Both the position numbers and the translations under genes were made by a program. This document shows positions 1 through 6,757 of a stretch of 17,444 nucleotides of DNA, in pieces. Every line of letters starts with the position of its first letter. Position 1 is the stretch's first letter. Source of the stretch: Firm-04 sp964479595. Its GTDB lineage: Bacteria > Bacillota > Clostridia > Oscillospirales > Ruminococcaceae. The DNA lies in assembly GCA_964479595.1 (NCBI GenBank), contig CAYZMU010000027.1:1-17444 (forward strand). Direction: 5' to 3'. The notes beneath the pieces were generated by a model. It searched no databases. It was not told the origin of the DNA and worked only from the letters and a program-made list of their open reading frames with translations.

Positions 1-477
1 GTGGTCCTCGTTGCCGTCGCCTTTCTGATACAGGAAGTTCGAGACCGTGTCGCCGCTGAGCTGCGTGCTCGCCTTGAAGAAATCCGTGAAATGCTTGGAG
101 ACGGTCGTGAAATGCCCCGTCAGACCCAGAGAATCGTAGACGTCCTTGTATTCGTAGTAGCTCCACCCCAGTGTCGAGGCGGCGTAGCCCTGCGGCTGTC
201 CGAACATCGCGTGGTCGCCCGCGTCGTGGTAGCCCCCGGGAACCTCATCGCCCGTATGGCAGTCGCCGCGCCATTCCATTCCGGTCGTTGACGAGACATT
301 CCCGCACATATTGGCGTCATAGAAGTAGAGACTGTACTGCAGCAGCTTGGCGTAGTTGTCCGTCTGGGCCGCGGCTGCCTTTTCGTTCTCCGAAGGCCCC
401 GTGAACACCAGCGCGCTGACCGCTACCGCCGCGCAGCAGCATGCCGCGCCCACGCGCTTGAGAAAATGACTGTTCAT
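1..477 (-). CDS. GH9 endoglucanase (cellulase), 5' part only
   Basis: The reverse strand from the ATG at 477 stays open to the window edge (159 codons). Residues 1-38 look like a Sec signal peptide: basic start (KR), hydrophobic core and an AAAA-Q cleavage region. From about residue 41 the protein matches the N-terminus of glycoside hydrolase family 9, with NYAKLLQYSLYFYDANMCG, then WRGDC and GGYHDAGDH at 81-89, then GYAASTLGWSYYEY. In GH9 the two aspartates of DAGD (here D85 and D88) include the catalytic base. The enzyme should be secreted and hydrolyse beta-1,4-glucan. The start is supported by a GAGGAG-type ribosome site 8 bases upstream. The catalytic acid region and any CBM or dockerin lie outside the window. 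Given the dockerin on the pectate lyase, a cellulosomal enzyme is likely but not shown. GH9 identity is confident; substrate preference is not readable. Confidence 0.93.
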   Translation of the reverse strand, partial: MNSHFLKRVGAACCCAAVAVSALVFTGPSENEKAAAAQTDNYAKLLQYSLYFYDANMCGNVSSTTGMEWRGDCHTGDEVPGGYHDAGDHAMFGQPQGYAASTLGWSYYEYKDVYDSLGLTGHFTTVSKHFTDFFKASTQLSGDTVSNFLYQKGDGNEDH

Positions 478-552
478 CGGAAAAACTCCTCTCCTCATCG
501 TTAAAATTGTTCCAAAATCCCCCCGGTTTTGGTCCGGTTCTCCGACAATTTC

Positions 553-558
553 ATTATA
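553..558 (-). promoter_or_regulatory. Extended -10 promoter of the GH9 gene
   Basis: Read on the reverse strand this is TGTTATAAT: a consensus TATAAT with an upstream TG (extended -10). No good -35 hexamer exists at 17 bases; the matching place (576-581) reads ATAGCA and overlaps the nearest 11-bp repeat. That layout is typical of an activator-dependent promoter. Transcription would start near 546, giving a leader of about 69 bases that contains a short inverted repeat (504-510 with 545-551). Confidence 0.6.
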
Positions 559-578
559 ACAGAAAACGCTCCCAATGC

Positions 579-617
579 TATGAACAAACTATGAACGCAA
601 TATGAATATTCTGTGAA
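579..617 (-). promoter_or_regulatory. Four 11-bp-period direct repeats, Pho-box-like operator
   Basis: On the reverse strand the hexamers are TTCACA (617-612), TTCATA (606-601), TTCATA (595-590) and TTCATA (584-579). Each is separated by exactly 5 bases, so one repeat falls per helical turn. The pattern resembles the TT(A/C/T)ACA-N5 tandem boxes of the PhoP/PhoB (OmpR family) regulators. The array ends about 20 bases upstream of the -10 hexamer, in the usual position for activation. The regulator is inferred, not known. Confidence 0.6.
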
Positions 618-636
618 CAGCCCCTCGGAAGACCGC

Positions 637-666
637 AAAAATCCCCCGTGAACAGATCACGAGGGA
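637..666 (-). terminator. Rho-independent terminator of the heat-shock operon
   Basis: On the reverse strand a stem of about 10 pairs with one mismatch (666-657 with 651-642) closes a 5-base loop and is followed by five T (641-637). It lies 6 bases beyond the stop codon of the small unknown gene, so it should end the hrcA-to-dnaJ transcript and insulate the GH9 promoter. Confidence 0.8.
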
Positions 667-672
667 CAAGCG

Positions 673-945
673 TTATTTCTCGCGCAGGATAAAGATATAT
701 TTGGCGGGTTTGTCCGCCTCGCTGACCATATACTCTCTTGTCAGCCCGCCGCGTTTTTGGTCCTTGACCCAGTCGCCGAAATTGCGCACGCGAATGTCTC
801 TGCCGCGCAGCGCCTCACCGATTTTCTCCGCGGCGATTCGTTTCGCGGGCCCCAACATCTCCGCCTCAAAATCCGCGACGACCGTCTCCTCGCTGAAACG
901 GTTTACGTCCAGTTTCTTTACCGCGCTGATCTCATAATCGGCCAT
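673..945 (-). CDS. Small conserved-looking protein of unknown function, last gene of heat-shock operon
   Basis: I do not recognise this 90-residue protein. It is soluble and charged, with no signal peptide, membrane segment or metal-binding cysteines. The sequence starts MADYEISAVKKLDVNRF and ends KPAKYIFILREK, with an Arg/Lys/Asp-rich middle (RGRDIRVRNFGDWVKDQKRGG) that could be alpha/beta. I chose the ATG at 945 rather than the upstream GTG at 954 because an AAGGTGGGG ribosome site sits just before the ATG. It begins 15 bases after the dnaJ stop codon and ends 6 bases before a strong terminator, so it is almost certainly co-transcribed with dnaJ. A role linked to protein folding or stress is a guess from position only. 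Confidence 0.72.
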   Translation of the reverse strand: MADYEISAVKKLDVNRFSEETVVADFEAEMLGPAKRIAAEKIGEALRGRDIRVRNFGDWVKDQKRGGLTREYMVSEADKPAKYIFILREK

Positions 946-960
946 CTTCCCCACCTTCTT

Positions 961-2121
961 TTAATCCCCGTCGGGTTTGTTGAAGAAATCGCGTAATTTA
1001 TCAAAGAAATTCTCCCGCTTGGTGTACTTTTTCGACTGCACCAGCGAGTCGTCCAGCTGCCGGATCAGTTCCTTCTGCTGCTTGGAAAGATTCTTGGGCA
1101 CTTCTATCGTCACCGTGACATACGCGTCGCCGCGATCGGAGCGGTTGAGGCGCTTGATTCCCTTGCCGCGCAGCCTGAATTTCGTTCCGGTCTGCGTGCC
1201 CTCCGCGATGGTGATCTTGGAATGCCCGTCCACCGTCGGCACGACAATCTCGTCGCCGAGCGCCGCCTGCGCGTAGGTAATCGGCACGTCGCAGTAGACG
1301 TCAAAGCCGTTGCGCTTGAAGACCGGGTGCTCGCGCACGCTCACGACCACGTAAAGATTGCCCGGAGACCCGCCGTTGACGCCCGCGTCGCCCATCTGCG
1401 CGACCGGAACCGCCTGCCCGTCGTCAATGCCCGCGGGAATCCGCACCGTGACGGTTTTCATCATGCGCACTCTGCCGACGCCTCTGCATTTCTGGCAGGG
1501 CGTGCGGATGACTCTGCCCTTTCCCTGACAGCGCGGACAGGGTTTCGAGGACGAAATCATGCCGAACGGCGTGCGCTGCGTGACCTTGACCATGCCGCGG
1601 CCCTGACACTCCTTGCACAGTTCCGCCTCCGCGCCGCCCGCGCCGCCCGTTCCGTGGCAGTCCGGGCAGGTTTCCATGCGCTGAATCGAAACATCCTTGG
1701 TCACACCGTTGACGGCTTCCATGAAGTCGATGGTCAGCCCCACCTGCACGTCTTTGCCCTGACGCGGGGCATTGGCGTTGGCGGCTCTGGAACCGAACAT
1801 TCCGCCCATGCCGCCCATGCTGCCAAAGAGGCTCTCGAGAATCTCGCTGACATCGGAGGAATATTCCCCCGCGCCCGCGCCCATACCGCTGCTGTCAAGC
1901 CCCTCGTGACCGTAACGGTCGTAGATCTGGCGTTTCTCGCTGTTGGAAAGCACCTCATACGCCTCAGTAATCTCTTTGAACTTCGCCTCGGCGTTGGGAT
2001 CATCCGGGTGCAAATCGGGGTGATACTGCCGCGCGAGCTGACGGTACGCCTTCTTCAGGTCCTCGTCAGTCGCGTCCCGGCTCACGCCCAGCACCTCATA
2101 GTAATCTCGTTTGTCGGCCAT
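961..2121 (-). CDS. dnaJ: Co-chaperone DnaJ (Hsp40)
   Basis: This is a full-length type I DnaJ of 386 residues. It delivers unfolded clients to DnaK and stimulates DnaK ATP hydrolysis in the cytoplasm. The J domain spans about 5-70 with the essential HPD at 34-36. A Gly/Met-rich linker (about 79-112) follows. The zinc-binding region has four CxxCxGxG repeats, with cysteine pairs at 152/155, 169/172, 195/198 and 209/212, and the C-terminal client-binding domains end near 340. An AAGGAG ribosome site precedes the ATG. The gene lies in the hrcA-grpE-dnaK-dnaJ order, but about 600 bases (after gap removal) separate it from dnaK, which is unusually far. It may be less strongly expressed than dnaK or have its own promoter. 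Confidence 0.98.
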   Translation of the reverse strand: MADKRDYYEVLGVSRDATDEDLKKAYRQLARQYHPDLHPDDPNAEAKFKEITEAYEVLSNSEKRQIYDRYGHEGLDSSGMGAGAGEYSSDVSEILESLFGSMGGMGGMFGSRAANANAPRQGKDVQVGLTIDFMEAVNGVTKDVSIQRMETCPDCHGTGGAGGAEAELCKECQGRGMVKVTQRTPFGMISSSKPCPRCQGKGRVIRTPCQKCRGVGRVRMMKTVTVRIPAGIDDGQAVPVAQMGDAGVNGGSPGNLYVVVSVREHPVFKRNGFDVYCDVPITYAQAALGDEIVVPTVDGHSKITIAEGTQTGTKFRLRGKGIKRLNRSDRGDAYVTVTIEVPKNLSKQQKELIRQLDDSLVQSKKYTKRENFFDKLRDFFNKPDGD

Positions 2122-2148
2122 ATCGGACTCCTTCCCTTTTTCGCTTCC

Positions 2149-2325
2149 TCACGCGCCCCCCGGGCACGCCAAAAAGACCCCGCCGCGCGCGCTCTCCCCC
2201 GCCGAAACCTCTCTCCCCAGCGAGAGCACCGGTATCGGCGCGTGCAGCGCGAAGAATATCAGCAGAGCCGCCAGTATCACTAATGCCGCCACTGTCATCA
2301 TCACACAGTTTCTTCTGTCCCTCAT
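2149..2325 (-). CDS. Possible 58-aa single-helix membrane peptide (weak)
   Basis: An ATG at 2325 opens a 58-codon frame just before dnaJ. It has a basic start (MRDRRNC), one hydrophobic helix at about residues 9-27 (MMTVAALVILAALLIFFAL), and a Gly/Ala/Ser-rich tail with no known motif. The basic-then-hydrophobic pattern is what a real small membrane protein or signal peptide would show. Against it, there is no Shine-Dalgarno sequence, and a TATAAT box sits only 4 bases before the ATG, so a transcript from that box would be leaderless or start inside the frame. It could equally be untranslated leader of dnaJ. Confidence 0.3.
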   Translation of the reverse strand: MRDRRNCVMMTVAALVILAALLIFFALHAPIPVLSLGREVSAGESARGGVFLACPGGA

Positions 2326-2329
2326 CTTT

Positions 2330-2335
2330 ATTATA
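2330..2335 (-). promoter_or_regulatory. Possible internal -10 box upstream of dnaJ
   Basis: On the reverse strand this reads a perfect TATAAT in an otherwise GC-rich region, about 210 bases before dnaJ. No convincing -35 hexamer is visible at 16-18 bases, so the call is weak. If used, it would give dnaJ and the following small gene transcription independent of the CIRCE-controlled promoter. Confidence 0.35.
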
Positions 2336-2392
2336 CCCGATGTGCGTTGTCCGAGTTTTTACGCTTGCGCGTTGTCGGTAAAGTTTTCTTCC

Positions 2393-2780
2393 CCTGCCGG
2401 GGCGGTGTCTTTAGTCCCCTCCCCTTCGGGGAGGGGGCAGGAATGTTTTTGCGCTCTCCCGGCTGNNNNNNNNNNNNNNNNNNNNNNNNNNNNNNNNNNN
2501 NNNNNNNNNNNNNNNNNNNNNNNNNNNNNNNNNNNNNNNNNNNNNNNNNNNNNNNNNNNNNNNNNTTAGTCCCCTCCCCTTCGGGGAGGGGGCAGGAATG
2601 TTTTTGCGCTCTCCCGGCTGCTATGTTTTGGGGCTGTTGGTCTCCCGCACCCTGCCGGAGGTGTCTTTAGTTCCCTCCCCTTCGGGGATTTTTCCGCCCG
2701 CTGTTGATTATCGGTGGAATTTATGTTGTCCCCGAAGCAGGCTATGCTCTCCCGGCTGCTATGTTTTGGGGCGGTTTGTC
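2393..2780. repeat. Two diverged tandem units of an intergenic repeat with GC-rich hairpins
   Basis: Unit 1 (2393-2650, interrupted by an artefactual N gap) and unit 2 (2651-2780) share two blocks. The first is CCTGCCGG followed by GGTGTCTTTAGT and CCCTCCCCTTCGGGGA (2393-2432 and 2651-2688). The second is an identical 27-bp stretch at 2608-2634 and 2746-2772. The CCCCTCCCC/GGGGAGGGG arms in unit 1 form a perfect 9-bp stem with a three-base loop. The region separates dnaK from dnaJ and has no convincing coding content. It resembles a dispersed extragenic repeat family, but only a genome search would show that. Confidence 0.65.
2466..2565. other. Assembly gap (100 N) flanked by a 55-base duplicate
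   Basis: The 55 bases before the gap (2411-2465) are identical to the 55 after it (2566-2620). This is best read as an unmerged contig overlap: deleting the N run and one copy should give the true sequence. The break falls in the intergenic repeat, so an extra repeat unit could also have been lost here. Confidence 0.9.
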
Positions 2781-2817
2781 CCCTCTGCCGGGCGGAAAAG
2801 CCCCTGAGCCGCTTTTT

Positions 2818-2848
2818 CCCGCGCGGGGACAAAACGCGACCGCGCGGG
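2818..2848 (-). other. Strong stem-loop just downstream of dnaK
   Basis: A perfect 9-bp inverted repeat, CCCGCGCGG (2818-2826) with CCGCGCGGG (2840-2848), has a 13-base loop and starts 25 bases past the dnaK stop codon. In the dnaK direction it is followed by A residues, not T, so it is not a classical terminator. It could protect or punctuate the dnaK message. The T tract lies on the other strand, where no gene approaches it. Confidence 0.5.
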
Positions 2849-2873
2849 ACCAATCATGTTCTTTTTCGAGGGT

Positions 2874-4721
2874 TCAGACGTCTGTAAAGTCCGCGTCTAC
2901 CACACCGCCGTCGTCAGGTGTGCCGTCCTCGGCCTGGAAACCGCCCGGTGCCGGACCCGCGCCGGGATTCTGCCCGTCCGTCGGCGCGCTCTGCTGGTAG
3001 ACTTTCGTGCTCAGCGCGTAGAAGGCGTTCTGCAGCGCGTCGGTCTTTGCCTTGATATCCTCGTAGTTGTCGCCTTTGAGCGCCTCTCTCAGCGCCGCGA
3101 TGGCCTCATTGATGGGCGCCTTGTCCGAATCGGAAACCTTGTCGCCGAATTCGTTCATCGCCTTTTCGCACTGGAAGCACAGCGCCTCGCCGTTGTTCTT
3201 GGCGTCGACCTGCTCCTTGCGCCGCTTGTCCGCCTCGGCGAACTGCTCCGCCTCGCGCACGGCGCGGTCGATATCCTCCTTGCTCATGTTCGTGGAGGCT
3301 GTAATGGAGATATTCTGCTCCTTGCCCGTGCCCAGATCCTTCGCGGAAACGTGCACGATGCCGTTGGTGTCGATATCGAAAGTGACCTCAATCTGCGGCA
3401 CGCCGCGCGGCGCGGGGGCGATGCCGTCGAGGCGGAATTCGCCGAGCTTCTTGTTGTCCTTGGCAAACTCGCGCTCGCCCTGCAGCACGCAGATGTCCAC
3501 GGCGGGCTGATTGTCCGCGGCGGTGGAGAAGACCTGCGATTTCTTCGTCGGAATGGTCGTGTTGCGCTCGATAATCTTGGTGCAGATGCCGCCCATGGTC
3601 TCAAGGCCCAGCGACAGCGGCGTGACATCGAGCAGCAGCAGCCCGTCCTTGACGTCGCCGCCGAGAATGCCGCCCTGATACGCCGCGCCGAGTGCGACGC
3701 ACTCATCCGGGTTGATGCCCTTGAACGGCTCCTTGCCGATGCGCTCCCTGACCGCCTGCTGCACCGCGGGGATTCTCGAGGAACCGCCCACGAGCAGGAC
3801 TTTGTCCAGATCGGACGCCTGAAGACCGGAATCGCTCAGCGCCTGATCGACAGGACCCATGGTCGCGCGAACGAGGTCTTCGGTCATCTCGTTGAATTTC
3901 GCCTGCGTCAGCGTCAGGTCGAGGTGTTTGGGCCCGTTCTGGTCCACGCTGATAAACGGCTGGTTGATGTTGGTCGTCGTCATGGAGGAAAGCTCTATCT
4001 TCGCCTTCTCCGCCGCCTCCTTGAGCCGCTGCATGGCGGTCTTGTCGGTGGAGAGGTCGATGCCGTCGGACTTCTTGAACTCCGCGATGATCCAATCAAT
4101 GATTCTCTGGTCGAAGTCGTCGCCGCCCAAGTGGTTGTTGCCCGCGGTCGCCAGCACTTCCGTGACGCCGTCGCCCATATCGATGATGGAGACGTCGAAT
4201 GTGCCGCCGCCCAAGTCAAAGACCATGATCTTCTGCTCTTCTTCCTTGTCAATGCCGTAGGAGAGCGCGGCGGCGGTCGGTTCGTTGATGATGCGGCGGA
4301 CATTGAGCCCCGCTATCTGCCCCGCGTCTTTGGTCGCCTGACGCTGGCTGTCGGTGAAGTAGGCCGGAACGGTGATGACCGCCTCGGTGACCGGCTCGCC
4401 CAGATACGATTCCGCGTCGGATTTGAGCTTCTGCAGAATCATCGCGGAAATCTCCTGCGGGGTATAGGACTTGCCGTCAATCGTCACTTTCTGGTCCGAG
4501 CCCATCTTTCTCTTGATGGAAATCACCGTGTTGTCGGGGTTGGTGATTGCCTGCCGCTTCGCTATCTGTCCTACGAGCCGCTCGCCCGTCTTGGAAACCG
4601 CGACCACCGACGGTGTGGTTCTGGCGCCCTCCGCGTTGGGGATGACGACGGCGTTTCCGCCCTCCATCACCGCGACGCACGAATTGGTCGTACCAAGGTC
4701 AATACCGATAATCTTTCCCAT
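2874..4721 (-). CDS. dnaK: Chaperone DnaK (Hsp70)
   Basis: This is a complete 615-residue Hsp70, the ATP-driven chaperone that binds exposed hydrophobic segments of clients together with DnaJ and the nucleotide exchange factor GrpE. The N-terminal ATPase domain opens with IGIDLGTTNSC and contains the phosphate-binding DLGGGTFDVS near residue 170. The DVTPLSLGLET linker region near 370 leads into the substrate-binding domain and a charged helical lid. The tail ends DADFTDV, a shortened form of the usual acidic DnaK terminus. The start is fixed by a GAGGAGG ribosome site 7 bases upstream. It follows grpE by about 60 bases and should be co-regulated by HrcA through CIRCE. No residue or frame anomaly is seen. 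Confidence 0.99.
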   Translation of the reverse strand: MGKIIGIDLGTTNSCVAVMEGGNAVVIPNAEGARTTPSVVAVSKTGERLVGQIAKRQAITNPDNTVISIKRKMGSDQKVTIDGKSYTPQEISAMILQKLKSDAESYLGEPVTEAVITVPAYFTDSQRQATKDAGQIAGLNVRRIINEPTAAALSYGIDKEEEQKIMVFDLGGGTFDVSIIDMGDGVTEVLATAGNNHLGGDDFDQRIIDWIIAEFKKSDGIDLSTDKTAMQRLKEAAEKAKIELSSMTTTNINQPFISVDQNGPKHLDLTLTQAKFNEMTEDLVRATMGPVDQALSDSGLQASDLDKVLLVGGSSRIPAVQQAVRERIGKEPFKGINPDECVALGAAYQGGILGGDVKDGLLLLDVTPLSLGLETMGGICTKIIERNTTIPTKKSQVFSTAADNQPAVDICVLQGEREFAKDNKKLGEFRLDGIAPAPRGVPQIEVTFDIDTNGIVHVSAKDLGTGKEQNISITASTNMSKEDIDRAVREAEQFAEADKRRKEQVDAKNNGEALCFQCEKAMNEFGDKVSDSDKAPINEAIAALREALKGDNYEDIKAKTDALQNAFYALSTKVYQQSAPTDGQNPGAGPAPGGFQAEDGTPDDGGVVDADFTDV

Positions 4722-4783
4722 AAAGCATCCTCCTCATATATTGCAAAGTGAAATCACTGCTGTCCTTATCTTTTCGCGCCGTT

Positions 4784-5455
4784 CTATTCTCCCGCGACGC
4801 CCACCATCGCGCAGCGCAGCACCCGCGCGCCGAGGCGGTAGCCTTTCTGATAGACCTCGCAGACCGTGCCCTCCTCGCGTTCGCTGTCGGGGTCGCGGTG
4901 TACGGCGTTGTGCACCTTCGGGTCAAAGACCTCCCCCAGCGCCGGGATTTCCTCCACGCCGAGCTTCCTGAGAAATTCCCCCAGCTGGCGGTAGATATTC
5001 TCCATCCCGCCCCTGTACGCCTCATCGGAACAGGGCGCCTCCATCGCGCGCTCAAAGCTGTCAATCACCGGCAGCAAATCCGCCACGGTCTTGGAAACGG
5101 CGTCGCTGTAGGTTTCGGATTTCTCCCTCGACGTGCGCTTGCGGTAGTTTTCAAATTCCGCCAGCAGCCGTACATAGCGGTCCTGTTCCGCCCGCAGCTG
5201 CTCCTGTAATCCCGGTTCTTCACTGTCCGGAGAAGTTTCATCGTCCCCGGCATCGTCTTCGCCGCCGTCCTCCTCAGGCTCTTCCCCGCTGTTTTCTGTC
5301 CGCTCTTCGTCGTCCGGAGAATCCCCGCTGTCCCCTTCTTCCGTCCGCTCCTCGCTGTCCTCTTCTTCGTCTGCAGGCTCGTCCGAGGGCACGCCGCTTT
5401 CTTCCAGCGACTCAAAATCCTCGCAGCCGTCCGCGTCGCGCAGTTTCGCGCTCAT
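4784..5455 (-). CDS. grpE: Nucleotide exchange factor GrpE
   Basis: GrpE (223 residues) releases ADP from DnaK. The conserved part starts near residue 84 with the long dimerisation helix (LLAEFENYRKRT at about 97-108), includes FDPKVHNAV, and ends with the beta domain signature GTVCEVYQKGYRLGARVLRCAMVGVA. Residues about 7-80 are an almost uninterrupted acidic, Ser-rich disordered tail, longer than in many GrpE proteins. The ATG overlaps the hrcA stop as ATGA (5452-5455), which indicates translational coupling, and a GGAGG site lies 10 bases before it. Loss of the tail would not affect the identification. Confidence 0.98.
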   Translation of the reverse strand: MSAKLRDADGCEDFESLEESGVPSDEPADEEEDSEERTEEGDSGDSPDDEERTENSGEEPEEDGGEDDAGDDETSPDSEEPGLQEQLRAEQDRYVRLLAEFENYRKRTSREKSETYSDAVSKTVADLLPVIDSFERAMEAPCSDEAYRGGMENIYRQLGEFLRKLGVEEIPALGEVFDPKVHNAVHRDPDSEREEGTVCEVYQKGYRLGARVLRCAMVGVAGE

Positions 5456-6492
5456 TTGTCATCATCCTCCTCCTTTTCGGAGATCAGATCGCTGATCTTG
5501 TTGGTAAAATACTCAAGATACGGTATCGCTTTCGCGTAGTTTAACCGCATCGGGCCGATAATGCCGATCCGCCCCGCGTCCACGCCGTCTTTCTGGTAGC
5601 CCCCGACAATCATGCTGGAATTGCCGATGACGAAACCCGGATTCCCGCCCGCGCGGCGCTCGTCCCCGAACAGCACGTGAATCCCCGAAAAGCTGTCGTT
5701 GAGCAGCGGCATGATCACATCCTGATGCTCCATGAATTCCACAATGTCGCCCGTGTTCAGCTCGCCGCAGCCCAGCAGATTGCGCGCGCCGTTGACGGTC
5801 ACTTCCTGTTTCATCATGTCCCGGCTGAGCTCGTAGAGCCCCTCCACCAGCGGCCCCAGCGTCACCATGTAAGTCCCCAGCGCCGTGACGAGGCCCTCAA
5901 AAAGCTCCGGCGAAACATCGCCCAGCGAGACGCCCTGAAGATGTTCGGTGAGGAACGAGGCGAAGAACGCCAGCTGCTCGTCGGTCAGATCAAATTCCAG
6001 CCTGCAGATCTTGTTCTTGATGTTGCCGCCGGAAGTGATGAGCAGAATCACGTACATCCGCCTGCCGGTCGGAATGACCTCAACCTTGGAAATGACGGAG
6101 AAACGCGGCATTGTGTTGACCGCGACGGCGGCGCATTTCGTGATTTCCGCCAAGGCTGTGGTCGCGGACTGTATCAGCGAATCCTGCGAGACCGCGCCGT
6201 CCCCGGGAAAGACCGCGTCGAGGTGCCTTCGTTCCTCCTCGCTCAGGCGGGCCCCCGCCACGCACTTCTCAATATAGAGTTTGTAGCCCTGAAAAGTCGG
6301 GATTCTCCCGGCGGAGGTGTGCGGCTGCTCCAGAAGATTCAGCTGCTCGAGCACCGCCATGTCGTTGCGTATCGTCGCCGCGGAAACCCGGATATCCGGC
6401 AGCGCGGCGATGGCCTTGGAGCCCACGGGTTCGCCCGTCAGGATGTACTGGTCCACCACCGCCGCGAGTATGCGAAGTTTGCGGTCGTCCAT
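5452..6492 (-). CDS. hrcA: Heat-inducible transcription repressor HrcA
   Basis: HrcA represses class I heat-shock genes by binding CIRCE and needs GroEL to stay active. The N-terminal winged helix carries the family signature VSAATIRNDMAVLEQLNLLEQPHTSAGRIPT (residues about 36-66), and a GAF-like domain follows (PTGRRMYVILLITSGGNIKNK onward). I place the start at the ATG at 6492 (MDDRKLRIL, 346 residues), preceded by a G-rich ribosome site. The alternative ATG at 6519 has no such site and lies only 12 bases from the CIRCE element. As first gene of the operon it is autoregulated through the adjacent CIRCE. Its stop overlaps the grpE start by four bases. Confidence 0.98.
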   Translation of the reverse strand: MDDRKLRILAAVVDQYILTGEPVGSKAIAALPDIRVSAATIRNDMAVLEQLNLLEQPHTSAGRIPTFQGYKLYIEKCVAGARLSEEERRHLDAVFPGDGAVSQDSLIQSATTALAEITKCAAVAVNTMPRFSVISKVEVIPTGRRMYVILLITSGGNIKNKICRLEFDLTDEQLAFFASFLTEHLQGVSLGDVSPELFEGLVTALGTYMVTLGPLVEGLYELSRDMMKQEVTVNGARNLLGCGELNTGDIVEFMEHQDVIMPLLNDSFSGIHVLFGDERRAGGNPGFVIGNSSMIVGGYQKDGVDAGRIGIIGPMRLNYAKAIPYLEYFTNKISDLISEKEEDDDK

Positions 6493-6531
6493 GCCCCCGA
6501 GCCCCCTTTTCGCAGACATTCCGTTTTGGTG

Positions 6532-6558
6532 CTAGCACTCTTCCTCTCTGAGTGCTAA
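6532..6558 (-). promoter_or_regulatory. CIRCE operator (HrcA binding site)
   Basis: The inverted repeat has arms CTAGCACTC (6532-6540) and GAGTGCTAA (6550-6558) around a 9-base spacer. It differs from the consensus TTAGCACTC-N9-GAGTGCTAA at one base. It begins at the predicted transcription start of hrcA, so HrcA bound here would block initiation. It is the only CIRCE I find in the window. Confidence 0.97.
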
Positions 6559-6562
6559 TATG

Positions 6563-6591
6563 AATATACCACATTTCTTAGCCCTTGTCAA
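6563..6591 (-). promoter_or_regulatory. Sigma-A promoter of the hrcA operon
   Basis: On the reverse strand this is a perfect -35 TTGACA (6591-6586), a 17-base spacer and -10 TATATT (6568-6563). The predicted start at about 6556 lies inside the first CIRCE arm. A near-consensus promoter kept silent by HrcA is the standard arrangement. Confidence 0.92.
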
Positions 6592-6717
6592 GCCCCTAAG
6601 CGCGTTTTGCGGCAATTTTCGGAGAATTGCACAGAAAATGCCCGCTCTCACTGTGAAATTTGACAAAGCGGTCAAGAGCTTGGAGACAATCAGACATTCT
6701 GAGAGTACAATCAATCA

Positions 6718-6746
6718 TTGAAGGAGGGCGCGCGGGCTATTATAAT
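6718..6746 (+). promoter_or_regulatory. Sigma-A-like promoter of the pectate lyase gene
   Basis: TTGAAG (6718-6723), a 17-base spacer and a perfect TATAAT (6741-6746). The predicted start near 6753 gives a leader of about 67 bases. It is divergent from the hrcA promoter, with about 125 bases between the two -35 boxes. I see no TTCATA-type repeats here like those at the GH9 promoter. Confidence 0.75.
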
Positions 6747-6757
6747 AAAGAGTGAAG

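Noticed and set aside
579..617. CRISPR-like array upstream of GH9
   Set aside because: The period is 11 bases with hexamer repeats, far too short for CRISPR; it fits an operator.
1222..2283. A 353-codon + strand frame opposite dnaJ
   Set aside because: It is a His/Arg/Val-rich antisense shadow of dnaJ with no domain signal.
2411..2620. 55-bp direct duplication as a biological repeat
   Set aside because: The same length recurs around the other two gaps, so the exact duplication is an assembly overlap. Only the diverged copies outside it count as real repeats.
2347..2853. Overlapping small frames within the dnaK-dnaJ spacer on both strands
   Set aside because: Their peptides merely translate the GC-rich repeat units in several phases and run through N. 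None has start signals or a protein-like pattern, except the weak 58-codon frame listed separately.
2856..4751. A 631-codon open frame on the + strand
   Set aside because: It is the exact antisense of dnaK. The GC-rich codon pattern keeps the opposite frame open; it has no recognisable domain and no ribosome site.
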